Shown: in pieces, positions 54,170 to 62,923 of the stretch | How the letters are laid out: the number at the start of each line of letters is the position of its first letter | Numbering within the stretch: position 1 is the stretch's first letter | DNA from: Burkholderiales bacterium 67-32 | GTDB taxonomy: Bacteria > Pseudomonadota > Gammaproteobacteria > Burkholderiales > Burkholderiaceae_B | NCBI GenBank assembly: GCA_001898625.1 | Contig: MKUP01000027.1 | Location: 253,799 to 317,798, forward strand | Length of the DNA: 64,000 nt | Direction: 5' to 3' | Position numbers and translations under genes: made by a program | The notes under the pieces: model-generated | What the model was told of the DNA's origin: nothing | Seen by the model: only the letters and a program-made list of their open reading frames with translations | Database searches by the model: none

Positions 54170-55162
54170 ATGCATTCCATTCCGCACGGGCGCGCCCGCC
54201 GCTGGACCGCGGCGCTGGCCGCGGGCCTTGCCGCCATGGCCGCATGCGGCGGCGCCATCGCCGCCGACTTCCCCGCCAAGCCCATCACCGTGGTCGTGCC
54301 TTATCCGCCAGGCGGCACGCCGGACATCCTGGCGCGGGTGCTGGGCGAGACCCTGTCCAAGACACTGGGCCAGCCCCTGATCGTCGAGAACCGTGTCGGC
54401 GCCAGCGGCAACATCGGCGGCCAGGCCGTGGCGCGGGCCGAGCCGAACGGCTATACGTTGCTGATGTGCGCGTTCGGCTGCGCGGTCGCGCCGTCGCTGT
54501 ACACGCCGGCCCCCTATGACGTGGTCAAGGACTTCGCGCCGGTGGCCATGATAGGCACCGTGCCCAGCGTGCTGGTCGTCAATCCCGGCGTGTCGGCCAA
54601 GTCGGTGGCCGAGTTGATCGCCTACGCCAAGGCCAATCCCGGCAAGCTCAACTCCGCTTCGTCCGGCATCGGCACCTCGGCCCACCTGGCGACGGAATTG
54701 CTCAACACCAAGGCCGGCATCCATCTCACGCACATCCCGTATAAGGGGGCCGGCCAGGTCGCGGCTGATCTGCTGGGCGGCCAGGTCGACATGTATTTCG
54801 ACAACCTGCCCGCATCGCTGCCCAGCATCCGCTCGGGCAAGCTGCGCGCGCTGGCGGTGGCCAGCCAGAAGCGTTCGCCGTCGATTCCCGACGTGCCGAC
54901 CTTCGCCGAGGCGGGCGTGCCCGATTTCCTGATCACCCCGTGGTTCGGCATCATGGCGCCGGCGCGCACGCCCGAGGCCGTGCTGGAGCGCTTGAACCAG
55001 GCCTTCGTGGCGGCTCTGAAGGCGCCGGACGTGCAGACGCGGATGCAGCAACTGGGCGTGGACGTCGCGCCGGGCTCGCGGCAGGCCCTGGCCCGGTTCA
55101 TCGCAGGCGAGAACGAGAAGTGGAAAGCCATCATCCAGGCCAACAAGATCCGCGCCGAATGA
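54170..55162 (+). CDS. Bug-family tripartite tricarboxylate transporter substrate receptor
   Basis: A 330-residue periplasmic receptor with signal peptide ending in GGAIAADF. Bug pattern: PITVVVPYPPGGTPDILARVL, VENRVGASGNIG, NGYTLLM, SSGIGTSAHLATELL, THIPYKG and WFGIMAPARTP. AGGAG precedes the ATG. It overlaps the alpha/beta hydrolase gene by four bases, so uptake and first processing seem coupled. Confidence 0.9.
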   Translation: MHSIPHGRARRWTAALAAGLAAMAACGGAIAADFPAKPITVVVPYPPGGTPDILARVLGETLSKTLGQPLIVENRVGASGNIGGQAVARAEPNGYTLLMCAFGCAVAPSLYTPAPYDVVKDFAPVAMIGTVPSVLVVNPGVSAKSVAELIAYAKANPGKLNSASSGIGTSAHLATELLNTKAGIHLTHIPYKGAGQVAADLLGGQVDMYFDNLPASLPSIRSGKLRALAVASQKRSPSIPDVPTFAEAGVPDFLITPWFGIMAPARTPEAVLERLNQAFVAALKAPDVQTRMQQLGVDVAPGSRQALARFIAGENEKWKAIIQANKIRAE

Positions 55163-56154
55163 GCAGGGAGCCAGCCGCCGGCGATGCCCGGCCCGGGCGC
55201 GCCGGCCCCTTGCGGCTGCGCGACATGGGCGCCTTCCACGTCGGTGGGCGCGAGATCGAACTGCGGGGCCTGCCGCCGCGCGAGCTGCTGATGGCCGAGG
55301 GCGGGCAGCCCGTGCGGGTGGACCCCAACGGCCACTACCGGGTCGAGCAGATGTACGCGCAATATTTCCTGGCCGACCCTGCCCCTGATCGTCCGCCCAT
55401 CCTGTTCTGGCACGGCGGCGGCATGACGGGCACGGCCTGGGAGACCACGCCGGACGGCCGGCCCGGCTGGCTGCACTACTTCGTGCGGCGTGGCTGGGAC
55501 TGTTATCTGTGCGATGCGGTCGAGCGCGGCCGCTCGGGTTTCGCCCGCGTGCCCGAGGTCTGGCCAGAGACACCCGTCATCCAGACCGCCGAGGACATCT
55601 ACGAGCGGTTCCGCATCGGCCAGCCCGGCAAGGCCGGGCAGCGGTCGTCGCAGCCCTATGCGAACACGCGCTTTCCGGTCGAGGCTTTCGACAGCCTGGT
55701 GCGCCAGATGGTGCCGCGCTGGACCCGCACCGACGCGGCCGTGCTGGCCGGCTACCTGGCGCTGCTGGAGAAGACCGGCCCGGCCATCGTGGTCTGCCAT
55801 TCCCAGGCGGGCGTGTTCGGCCTGCGCGCGGCGCACGCGCGTCCCGATCTGGTGCGGGCCGTGGTGGCGCTGGAGCCGGCCAGCATCCCCACTCTGGAGG
55901 CGCATCGTCCCTACCGCGTTCCCACGCTGGTCGTGATGGGCGACAACATGGATACCGATCCGCGCTGGCCGCGCATGCGCGCCCGCATCCACGACTTCGC
56001 GGCCGCCCACGGCGACGTGCGCCTGATGTCCCTGCCCGAACTGGGCATCGCGGGCAATTCGCACATGCTGATGATGGACCGCAACAGCCTGGACATCGCG
56101 GACCTCGTGCATGACTGGCTGGTCGGGCCGGGTGTTTCCCCTGTCCTTGTCTAG
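55159..56154 (+). CDS. Alpha/beta-hydrolase fold protein
   Basis: A 331-residue cytosolic hydrolase. The oxyanion segment ILFWHGGGMTGTAWE near residue 80 precedes the nucleophile elbow VVCHSQAGVFG, in which Ser is flanked by His and Gln (CHSQAG, a G-x-S-x-G variant). A candidate acid is in VVMGDNMDTDPRWP and the His in GIAGNSHMLMMDRN, so the triad appears complete. The large esterase-like form fits ester or lactone cleavage; a role in meta-cleavage (as MhpC) is possible given the MhpB-like gene 1.2 kb further on. ATG 55159 overlaps the Bug stop (ATGA). Confidence 0.83.
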   Translation: MSREPAAGDARPGRAGPLRLRDMGAFHVGGREIELRGLPPRELLMAEGGQPVRVDPNGHYRVEQMYAQYFLADPAPDRPPILFWHGGGMTGTAWETTPDGRPGWLHYFVRRGWDCYLCDAVERGRSGFARVPEVWPETPVIQTAEDIYERFRIGQPGKAGQRSSQPYANTRFPVEAFDSLVRQMVPRWTRTDAAVLAGYLALLEKTGPAIVVCHSQAGVFGLRAAHARPDLVRAVVALEPASIPTLEAHRPYRVPTLVVMGDNMDTDPRWPRMRARIHDFAAAHGDVRLMSLPELGIAGNSHMLMMDRNSLDIADLVHDWLVGPGVSPVLV

Positions 56155-56226
56155 GAGGACAGACAGGCGGGCCGGCCGCCCTTAGCATGCCTCCCATGTC
56201 TTGAGACGTTCGACGTGGGGAAGATC

Positions 56227-57303
56227 ATGCTGGAGTCGGTGTCGGCAACCGCCGCGGTAGTGCAGGGAGCATCCGGAAGCGTCATGGCCGATCACCGGAC
56301 GCCGCTGGTCCGGCGGTGCTGGTACGTGGCCGGGCGGGGCGACGAGTTCACCCGGCAGTTGCGCGAGCGCAGCCTGCTGGGCGAGAGCGTCGTGCTGTAT
56401 CGCACCGAGGCGGGCCGGCCCGTCGTGTTGCAGAACCGGTGTCCGCACCGTTCGTTCCCGCTGGCCAAGGGAAGCCTGGAAGCGGATGCCGTCCGCTGCG
56501 GCTATCACGGACTCGCGTTCGACAGCGGCGGCAAGTGCGTCGACATCCCTTCGCAGGAGGTCATCCCGCCACGGCTCGCCATCCGTTCGTATCCCGCCGT
56601 GGAACGCGGTCCCTTCGTCTGGGTATGGATGGGCGATCCCGCCGACGCCGATCCCGGGCTCGTTCCGGCGACGCCCTGGCTGGCCAGCCAGGACTGGACC
56701 TACGCGTCCAACTATGTGTTCCTGGGGGCCAACTACGTCGGCCTGCACGAGAATCTGCTCGACCTGACGCACTTCACCTATCTGCATCCCACCACGCTGG
56801 GCACGCCGGAATACGCGCGCGCGCCGTTCCAGGTCGAGGCCGGGAGCGAGACGGTCCGCATCAGCCGGCTGGTGCCGGAGTGCGACGTGCCGGCCATCTA
56901 CCGGACGACGGGCATGCGCGGGAAGATGTCGCGCCATACGGTGTCCGAGTTCCTGACGCCCGCGCTGCATCATGCCTCGGCGGTGCTGCGCGACCTGGAG
57001 GCCGACGGCGTCTACACCGTCTACATCTCCCATTTCGTGACGCCGGCGGACCAGGACCGCACGCACTACTGGTTCACGTTCGCGCGCGATTTCCAGATCG
57101 CCGACCAGGCGATTACCGAGTTCACGGAGCGGTCCGCCCTGCATGCCTTCAACGAGGACGTCGATGCGCTGCAGGAGATCGCCCGCATGCACGGAAGCGG
57201 TCCGGACGCGAAGCGGGAGATCAGCCTGAAGAGCGACCAGGCGGGCGTGGCGGCGCGGCGCATCCTGCGATCGCTGGCCGACCGGGAAGCCGGGCCGGCG
57301 TGA
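56227..57303 (+). CDS. Rieske non-heme iron oxygenase alpha subunit (VanA-like)
   Basis: A 358-residue oxygenase subunit. Rieske ligands in CPHRSFPL and CGYHGL, mononuclear iron ligands in HENLLDLTHFTYLHP. Start ATG 56227 with GGGGAAG just upstream; GTG 56215 is an alternative. It follows the hydrolase gene by 72 bp and precedes the extradiol dioxygenase by 91 bp. In such an order it could open a pathway by hydroxylating or demethylating an aromatic acid whose catechol product is then cleaved by the next enzyme. Reductase not seen. Confidence 0.9.
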   Translation: MLESVSATAAVVQGASGSVMADHRTPLVRRCWYVAGRGDEFTRQLRERSLLGESVVLYRTEAGRPVVLQNRCPHRSFPLAKGSLEADAVRCGYHGLAFDSGGKCVDIPSQEVIPPRLAIRSYPAVERGPFVWVWMGDPADADPGLVPATPWLASQDWTYASNYVFLGANYVGLHENLLDLTHFTYLHPTTLGTPEYARAPFQVEAGSETVRISRLVPECDVPAIYRTTGMRGKMSRHTVSEFLTPALHHASAVLRDLEADGVYTVYISHFVTPADQDRTHYWFTFARDFQIADQAITEFTERSALHAFNEDVDALQEIARMHGSGPDAKREISLKSDQAGVAARRILRSLADREAGPA

Positions 57304-57394
57304 GATTTCGCGCGGCGGAATGCCGCGGCGCCGCGGTTTCCACGGACCGGCGCACTGTTTATCTTGAGCGAGAAACAGCCAGAAGGGGAAAGCC

Positions 57395-58396
57395 ATGAAC
57401 GAACGTTCTGCGCCGGCGGGAGCGCCGGCCGGGAACGGCATGCTGGTGTGCGTCTCGCACTCGCCCATCATCATGATACGCAGCCGGCCGCCGGCACAGG
57501 AGGAAGACATGCTCGACCTCTACGCGCGATGCCGCGAGGAGATCCGGCGTTTTTCCCCGGAACTGGTCGTGGTCTTCGGCACCGACCACTACGCCGGCTT
57601 CCACCTGAACATGATGCCGCCGTATTGCCTGGGCTTGGCCGCCGAGGCGGTGGACGACGTGGGAGGGTTCGGCGGGCGGCTGGACGTGCCGGCGGAGGTG
57701 GCCCGCGACGTGGCGGAAACGCTGTACGACGAGGGCTTCGACATCGCGGTCTCGCACCGGATGACCGTGGACCACGGGTTCTCGCAGCCCCTGCACCGCC
57801 TGCTTGGGGCGCTGGATGCGTTGCCCACGCTGCCCGTGTTCGTCAATGCGATGGCGCCGCCCCTGCCCAGGTTCGGCCGCACGCGGCGCCTGGGCGAGGT
57901 GCTCGGACGCGGGCTTGGCCGCCTGGGCAAGCGGATCCTTTTCATCGGCTCCGGCGGGTTGTCCCATCATCCCACCCGCTACTACCCCGCCGTCGGCGAG
58001 GCCGCCCCCGAGGTGGCCGCCTGGCAGATGGAGGCGGAGCGGGGCGGGACGTGGAGCCGCGACGAGTGGTTCGACCGATTGCGCGCCATGCACGTGGAAG
58101 GCGCGGACATGCTGGCGGACGGACGCCGGACGCGCGAAGACATCCGCCTGAACCCCGGCTTCGACGAGGCCTTCATGGACATGACCCGCCGCCTGGATTT
58201 CGCCGAAACCGATCGATGGCAGGCCGGCCCGACCATACGGCAGGCGGGCATCGGCGCGATGGAGTTGCAGACCTGGGTGGCGGCGGCCCAGGCCTACAAG
58301 GAAATGGATGGGCGGGCGCCCCACGCCTCGCTCTATGTGCCGGCGCTGGAATACGGCGTGGGCTATGGCATGGCCGTGGCGGGAGGCGCCCGGTAG
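57395..58396 (+). CDS. mhpB: Class III extradiol ring-cleavage dioxygenase (MhpB-like)
   Basis: A 333-residue cytosolic Fe(II) enzyme of the LigB superfamily, most like 2,3-dihydroxyphenylpropionate 1,2-dioxygenase. Iron ligand and catalytic regions: CVSHSPIIM near the N terminus, VVFGTDHYAGFHLNMMPPYCLG, the acid-base His in SHRMTVDHGFSQPL and GSGGLSHHP. It cleaves catechols meta to the hydroxyls. About 20 residues longer than E. coli MhpB at the N terminus. The exact catechol is not known. The Bug gene follows after 35 bp. Confidence 0.87.
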   Translation: MNERSAPAGAPAGNGMLVCVSHSPIIMIRSRPPAQEEDMLDLYARCREEIRRFSPELVVVFGTDHYAGFHLNMMPPYCLGLAAEAVDDVGGFGGRLDVPAEVARDVAETLYDEGFDIAVSHRMTVDHGFSQPLHRLLGALDALPTLPVFVNAMAPPLPRFGRTRRLGEVLGRGLGRLGKRILFIGSGGLSHHPTRYYPAVGEAAPEVAAWQMEAERGGTWSRDEWFDRLRAMHVEGADMLADGRRTREDIRLNPGFDEAFMDMTRRLDFAETDRWQAGPTIRQAGIGAMELQTWVAAAQAYKEMDGRAPHASLYVPALEYGVGYGMAVAGGAR

Positions 58397-58431
58397 AGGC
58401 GGTCCCGTCAACAACAGGAAGGAGACAAGGA

Positions 58432-59406
58432 ATGACCCGATCGATCGTGAAGTGGGCGGTGTCGCTCGCCCTGGGCGTGCTCATCCAGGCTCCAGCCTGG
58501 GCCCAGGCCTATCCCCAGCGTCCGGTGCGCTGGATCGTTCCCTATCCGGCCGGAGGCGGCTCGGACGTGATCGCGCGCCTGCTGGCCACCGTCATGAAGG
58601 ACGAGCTGGGCCAGCCGCTGGTGGTGGAGAACCGGCCCGGGGCCGGCACCATCATCGGGGCCCAGGAAACGGCGGCGGCGCAGGCCGACGGCTATACCAT
58701 CCTGTCGGCCGACGCCGGGACACTGGCCTACAACCCCACCCTGTACAGCCGGCTTCCCTACGACGCGGAAAAAAGCTTCACCTACGTGGGCGCGTTCGTG
58801 CGCACGCCCATGGCGCTGGTCGCGCGCCCCGGCCTGCGGGTGGCCTCGCTGAAGGAACTGATCGCCGATGCGCGGCAGCATCCGGGCAAGTACACCTATG
58901 CCTCGGCGGGTCCCGGGTCGCCGCACCAACTGGCCATGGAGATGTTCCAGCAGCGCACCGGCGTCCGGTTCGTGCACGTGCCCTACAAGGGCGGCGCGCC
59001 GGCGATGCAGGACGTGATGGCGGGACAGGTGGACCTGATGATGCTGGACGTGCCCGGCGGCATCGCGCAGATGAAGGCGGGCAGGGTGCAGTTGCTGGGC
59101 CTGGCGATGCCCGGCCGCATGCCGCAGCTGCCCGACCTGCCCACCTTGTCCGAACTGGGGCTGGACGACTTCGTGGCCTTCTCGTGGCAGGGCATCGTCG
59201 TGCCGGCTGCGACGCCGGCGCCGGTCGTGGCGAGGCTGGAGGCGGCGCTGGCGAAGGCCTTGGCCAGCCCCGTCGTCAAGCAGCGCCTGTTCGACATCGG
59301 CGCGGATCCCATGAGCCTCGCGGGGCCGGAGTTCGCGGCGTACGCGCGCACCGAGCGCAGGAAGTGGGGGCAGGTCATCCAGGTCGCCAACATCCGCCTG
59401 GATTAG
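58432..59406 (+). CDS. Bug-family tripartite tricarboxylate transporter substrate receptor
   Basis: A 324-residue periplasmic receptor; signal peptide ends in APAWAQA. Pattern: PVRWIVPYPAGGGSDVIARLL, VVENRPGAGTIIG, DGYTILS, ASAGPGSPHQLAMEMF and VHVPYKG. AAGGAG precedes the ATG. It lies between mhpB and a LuxR gene on the same strand and probably serves the same pathway. No TctAB partner in view. Confidence 0.9.
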   Translation: MTRSIVKWAVSLALGVLIQAPAWAQAYPQRPVRWIVPYPAGGGSDVIARLLATVMKDELGQPLVVENRPGAGTIIGAQETAAAQADGYTILSADAGTLAYNPTLYSRLPYDAEKSFTYVGAFVRTPMALVARPGLRVASLKELIADARQHPGKYTYASAGPGSPHQLAMEMFQQRTGVRFVHVPYKGGAPAMQDVMAGQVDLMMLDVPGGIAQMKAGRVQLLGLAMPGRMPQLPDLPTLSELGLDDFVAFSWQGIVVPAATPAPVVARLEAALAKALASPVVKQRLFDIGADPMSLAGPEFAAYARTERRKWGQVIQVANIRLD

Positions 59407-59467
59407 GATGGAGCCTGCGGGCAGGCGTGGCCCGCGATCCATTCCTCTTTCGACGGGAGCCGCGGCC

Positions 59468-60298
59468 ATGGATTTCTGGGAAGTCAGCGCGAGAGCAACG
59501 CCCCGCTTGGACGCCGGCATGCTGGACGTGGTGGATGCGATCGGCACGCGGGACGCGAGCGGCCTGGCGCGTACCCTGCTGCAAGGCATGGGTGCGCCGC
59601 TGCATGCCACGTACTGTTCCGTCTTCCACTATCGGTCGGCATCCTCGGTACGCCTGGTCTCGGGCTCGGGCTGGGACGACGCTGGCGTGGCCGTGGCCAA
59701 CGCGCTGCCCTACATCGACGACGGCATCTTCAATCAGGACACCAACCGCCGGATCCTGGACGACCGGCGGCTGGACGGCGGCGCGGCATCGTTCATCCAT
59801 CACCAGACCCTGGCCGACATCGGTTCGTCCGCCTACCGCGTGCTGTACACCAACGCGGCCCTGGTCGATCGGGTCTCCGTCATGCACCGCATGCCGGCCG
59901 GCTCGTGGCTGGCCATCAATTTCTACCGCCAGCGCGCGGGCGAAGCGCGGGGCAGGCGGGCTTTCGGCCAGTTGTTCCCGCTCGCCCCGTTCCTGGCGCG
60001 CGCCGTGGCCAAGCATATCGCCCTGACCGGCGCGCCGGACGAGGCATCGCCCGAGCCGGACGGGCAGGCCCTGGAGGCCGACGTGGCGCGGCGCTATCCC
60101 GCCTGTCCGCGGCGGGAGCGCCAGGTCATGCTGGGGCTGCTGCGCGGCTGGACGACCGATGGCATCGCCTGCCACCTGGAGCTGTCGGCGACGACGGTCG
60201 TCACCTACAAGCAGCGCCTGTTCCGCCGCCTGGGGATCCATACCCGCGCCCAGTTGTTCGCGCTGTTCCTGGAGGAGGGGAAGCGCGCCGTTGGTTGA
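59468..60298 (+). CDS. LuxR-type transcriptional regulator
   Basis: A 276-residue protein with a C-terminal LuxR HTH (residues about 210-270: CPRRERQVMLGLLRGWTTDGIACHLELSATTVVTYKQRLFRRLGIHTRAQLFALFL). The N-terminal 200 residues resemble no autoinducer or receiver domain that I recognise. Start ATG 59468. Last gene of the mhpB block and probably its regulator; encoded in the same direction, so it may be cotranscribed. Confidence 0.85.
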   Translation: MDFWEVSARATPRLDAGMLDVVDAIGTRDASGLARTLLQGMGAPLHATYCSVFHYRSASSVRLVSGSGWDDAGVAVANALPYIDDGIFNQDTNRRILDDRRLDGGAASFIHHQTLADIGSSAYRVLYTNAALVDRVSVMHRMPAGSWLAINFYRQRAGEARGRRAFGQLFPLAPFLARAVAKHIALTGAPDEASPEPDGQALEADVARRYPACPRRERQVMLGLLRGWTTDGIACHLELSATTVVTYKQRLFRRLGIHTRAQLFALFLEEGKRAVG

Positions 60299-60313
60299 CG
60301 AGGTTGCGACAAA

Positions 60314-60358
60314 AATGCCCTCGTTCTTGACGCCAGGGCGTCCCGAATCGAGGGCATT
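60314..60358 (-). terminator. Nested-hairpin terminator behind pcaG
   Basis: On the minus strand the 10-bp stem AATGCCCTCG / CGAGGGCATT (60314-60323, 60349-60358) encloses a second stem GACGCC/GGCGTC (60329-60334, 60337-60342) and is followed by TTTTT. It lies 40 bp past the pcaG stop; a further 8-bp hairpin GGCCCGCC/GGCGGGCC at 60362-60381 stands between them. Confidence 0.75.
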
Positions 60359-60398
60359 CAGGGCCCGCCTGTCGGCGGGCCGTTCGCGACGGCTGGGG

Positions 60399-61040
60399 TC
60401 AGACGTCGAAGAACACCGTTTCCTTGCCGCCGTCGGGCGTGTCCTGGATGCGGATGTCGAAGCGGTACACCACCTTGCCGTCGCGCTCCTCGCGCTTGGC
60501 GATCAGCGTGTCGCGGCGGATTGCCCACTCGATGCCGTTGATGATGGGATCCTTGCCGTTGGCTTCCTGCTCGTCCTCGAAGTAGACGCGGGTATGCAGG
60601 CCGAGGTTGACGCCGCGCGCGAACAGGATCAGGCAGATGTGCGGAGCCTGCATCGTGCCGGGCTTGGCGCCGGGGACGGCGCCGGGCTTGATGGTCTCGA
60701 AGCTGTAGAAGCCGGTGTCGAAGTCGGCGCCGGTGCGGCCCCAGCCACGGAAGGCGGGGTCGATGGGCTTGTCCTGCGTGTCGGCCGGATGGGCGTACTT
60801 GCCGGCGGCGTTGGCCTGCCAGATCTCGACCAGCACGTCGCGCAGCACGGTGCCGCTGCCGTCGTACACCTGGCCTTCGAGGCGGATGCGCTCGCCCTTG
60901 GTCTCGGGCTTGACCAGCTTGTCGTCGAAGTTGTTCTCGAAGATGTCGAAGCCGGCCTGCTTGGGCGCGAGGCCGATGTGCACGTACGGGCCGCCCGTTT
61001 GCGAGGCGGTTTCAGGAAGGAAGGTGATTTGGGTGCTCAT
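60399..61040 (-). CDS. pcaG: Protocatechuate 3,4-dioxygenase alpha subunit
   Basis: A 213-residue subunit of the Fe(III) intradiol dioxygenase that converts protocatechuate to 3-carboxy-cis,cis-muconate, first step of the ortho pathway. The dioxygenase core runs GERIRLEGQVYDGSGTVLRDVLVEIWQANAAGKYAHPAD, then FRGWGRTGADFDTGFYSFETIKPG and APHICLILFARGVNLGLHTRVYF. As expected for the alpha chain, the iron-binding Tyr/His set is incomplete; the beta chain supplies it. ATG 61040 with AGGA 5 nt upstream. It starts 14 bp after pcaH ends. Confidence 0.95.
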   Translation of the reverse strand: MSTQITFLPETASQTGGPYVHIGLAPKQAGFDIFENNFDDKLVKPETKGERIRLEGQVYDGSGTVLRDVLVEIWQANAAGKYAHPADTQDKPIDPAFRGWGRTGADFDTGFYSFETIKPGAVPGAKPGTMQAPHICLILFARGVNLGLHTRVYFEDEQEANGKDPIINGIEWAIRRDTLIAKREERDGKVVYRFDIRIQDTPDGGKETVFFDV

Positions 61041-61054
61041 GGTCCTGCCCTCGA

Positions 61055-61891
<837 letters not shown>

Positions 61892-61908
61892 TCAAGGGCC
61901 GCTAGCCG

Positions 61909-62856
61909 TCAGGCGGGATCCCAGCCCAGGTCTTCGCACGCGGCCCGCCAGCGCACGGCCACACCGCGCACCGTATCGGCCATGTCGCCGGCCAGCGGCC
62001 GGCTGGTGCCGGGCTGCGCCTGGGTGAAGAGTCCGACCGCCTCGGTCGCAGCCCCGGGTACGCGGCGCGCCACCAGCACGCCCTGTTCGAGGTCGGCCTT
62101 GACGGTGCTGAGCGAGGCGAACCACAGGGCATCGCTGTTCAGGGCCAGATTGCGCGCCAAGGGGATGGCCAGGGTTTCCAGGCGGTCATGGCTGGTGCCG
62201 GATCGCAACTGGCCCAGGAAGCTGTCGGCGGCCTGGTAGATGCTGGTGCCGGGCAGGGGCAGGATCACGGGGTGGGCGGGTGCCTGCCAGGCCGGCCATT
62301 CGGTGCGCGCCAGCGGGTGCTCCGGCCGCATGGCCACGACCAGCGGTTCGCTCCACAGCGGCTCGAAGCGCAGTTCCAGCATGTGGTCGGGTTCGGCCAG
62401 CCGGCCCACGACCACGTCGAGTTCGCCCTGCCGCAGCCGCGCCAGCAGTTCCGGATTCATGCCGGTCTCCAGGCGTACCGGGCCGTGGCGCCCGCGCGCG
62501 CGCCAACTGCGAAGGATCTCGTGCGGCAGGTCCACCGCCAGCGAGGGCAGTACGCCCAGCTTGACGGCATCGCCCTCCGGATCGCGCGCTTCGCCCAGCG
62601 CCATCTCCAATGCCATCACGCCCTGGCGGGCATGTTGCACGAAGGCCATGCCCGCGGGTGTGAGGGCGACGCCGTGGCGCTGGCGGACCACCAGCGGCTT
62701 GCCGACGATCTCTTCCAGCTCCTTGATGATCTTGCTGACGGCGGGCTGGGTAATGGACAGGAACTCGGCCGCGGCACGCATGTTGCCGTGCTGCGCGGTG
62801 GCGAGCAGGCAGCGGATGTGTTGCAGGCGGATGCGGTTGAGTTGCGGCGAGGTCAT
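61909..62856 (-). CDS. pcaQ: LysR-family regulator of the pca genes
   Basis: A 315-residue LysR protein with the PcaQ-type opening RIRLQHIRCLLATAQHGNMRAAAEFLSITQPAVSKIIKELEEIVGKPLVVR and the GMNPELLARLRQGELDVVVGRLAEP stretch. PcaQ proteins activate pca genes in response to a protocatechuate pathway intermediate. ATG 62856 chosen; GTG 62868 would add four residues. Unusual in being in the same direction as pcaHG and just upstream rather than divergent. Confidence 0.87.
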   Translation of the reverse strand: MTSPQLNRIRLQHIRCLLATAQHGNMRAAAEFLSITQPAVSKIIKELEEIVGKPLVVRQRHGVALTPAGMAFVQHARQGVMALEMALGEARDPEGDAVKLGVLPSLAVDLPHEILRSWRARGRHGPVRLETGMNPELLARLRQGELDVVVGRLAEPDHMLELRFEPLWSEPLVVAMRPEHPLARTEWPAWQAPAHPVILPLPGTSIYQAADSFLGQLRSGTSHDRLETLAIPLARNLALNSDALWFASLSTVKADLEQGVLVARRVPGAATEAVGLFTQAQPGTSRPLAGDMADTVRGVAVRWRAACEDLGWDPA

Positions 62857-62923
62857 GCGGGCGGGCACCGTAAAGCCGTGATGGTACGGACTTCCGGTGC
62901 CGCGGGCCAGCCGTCGCGGCCGC

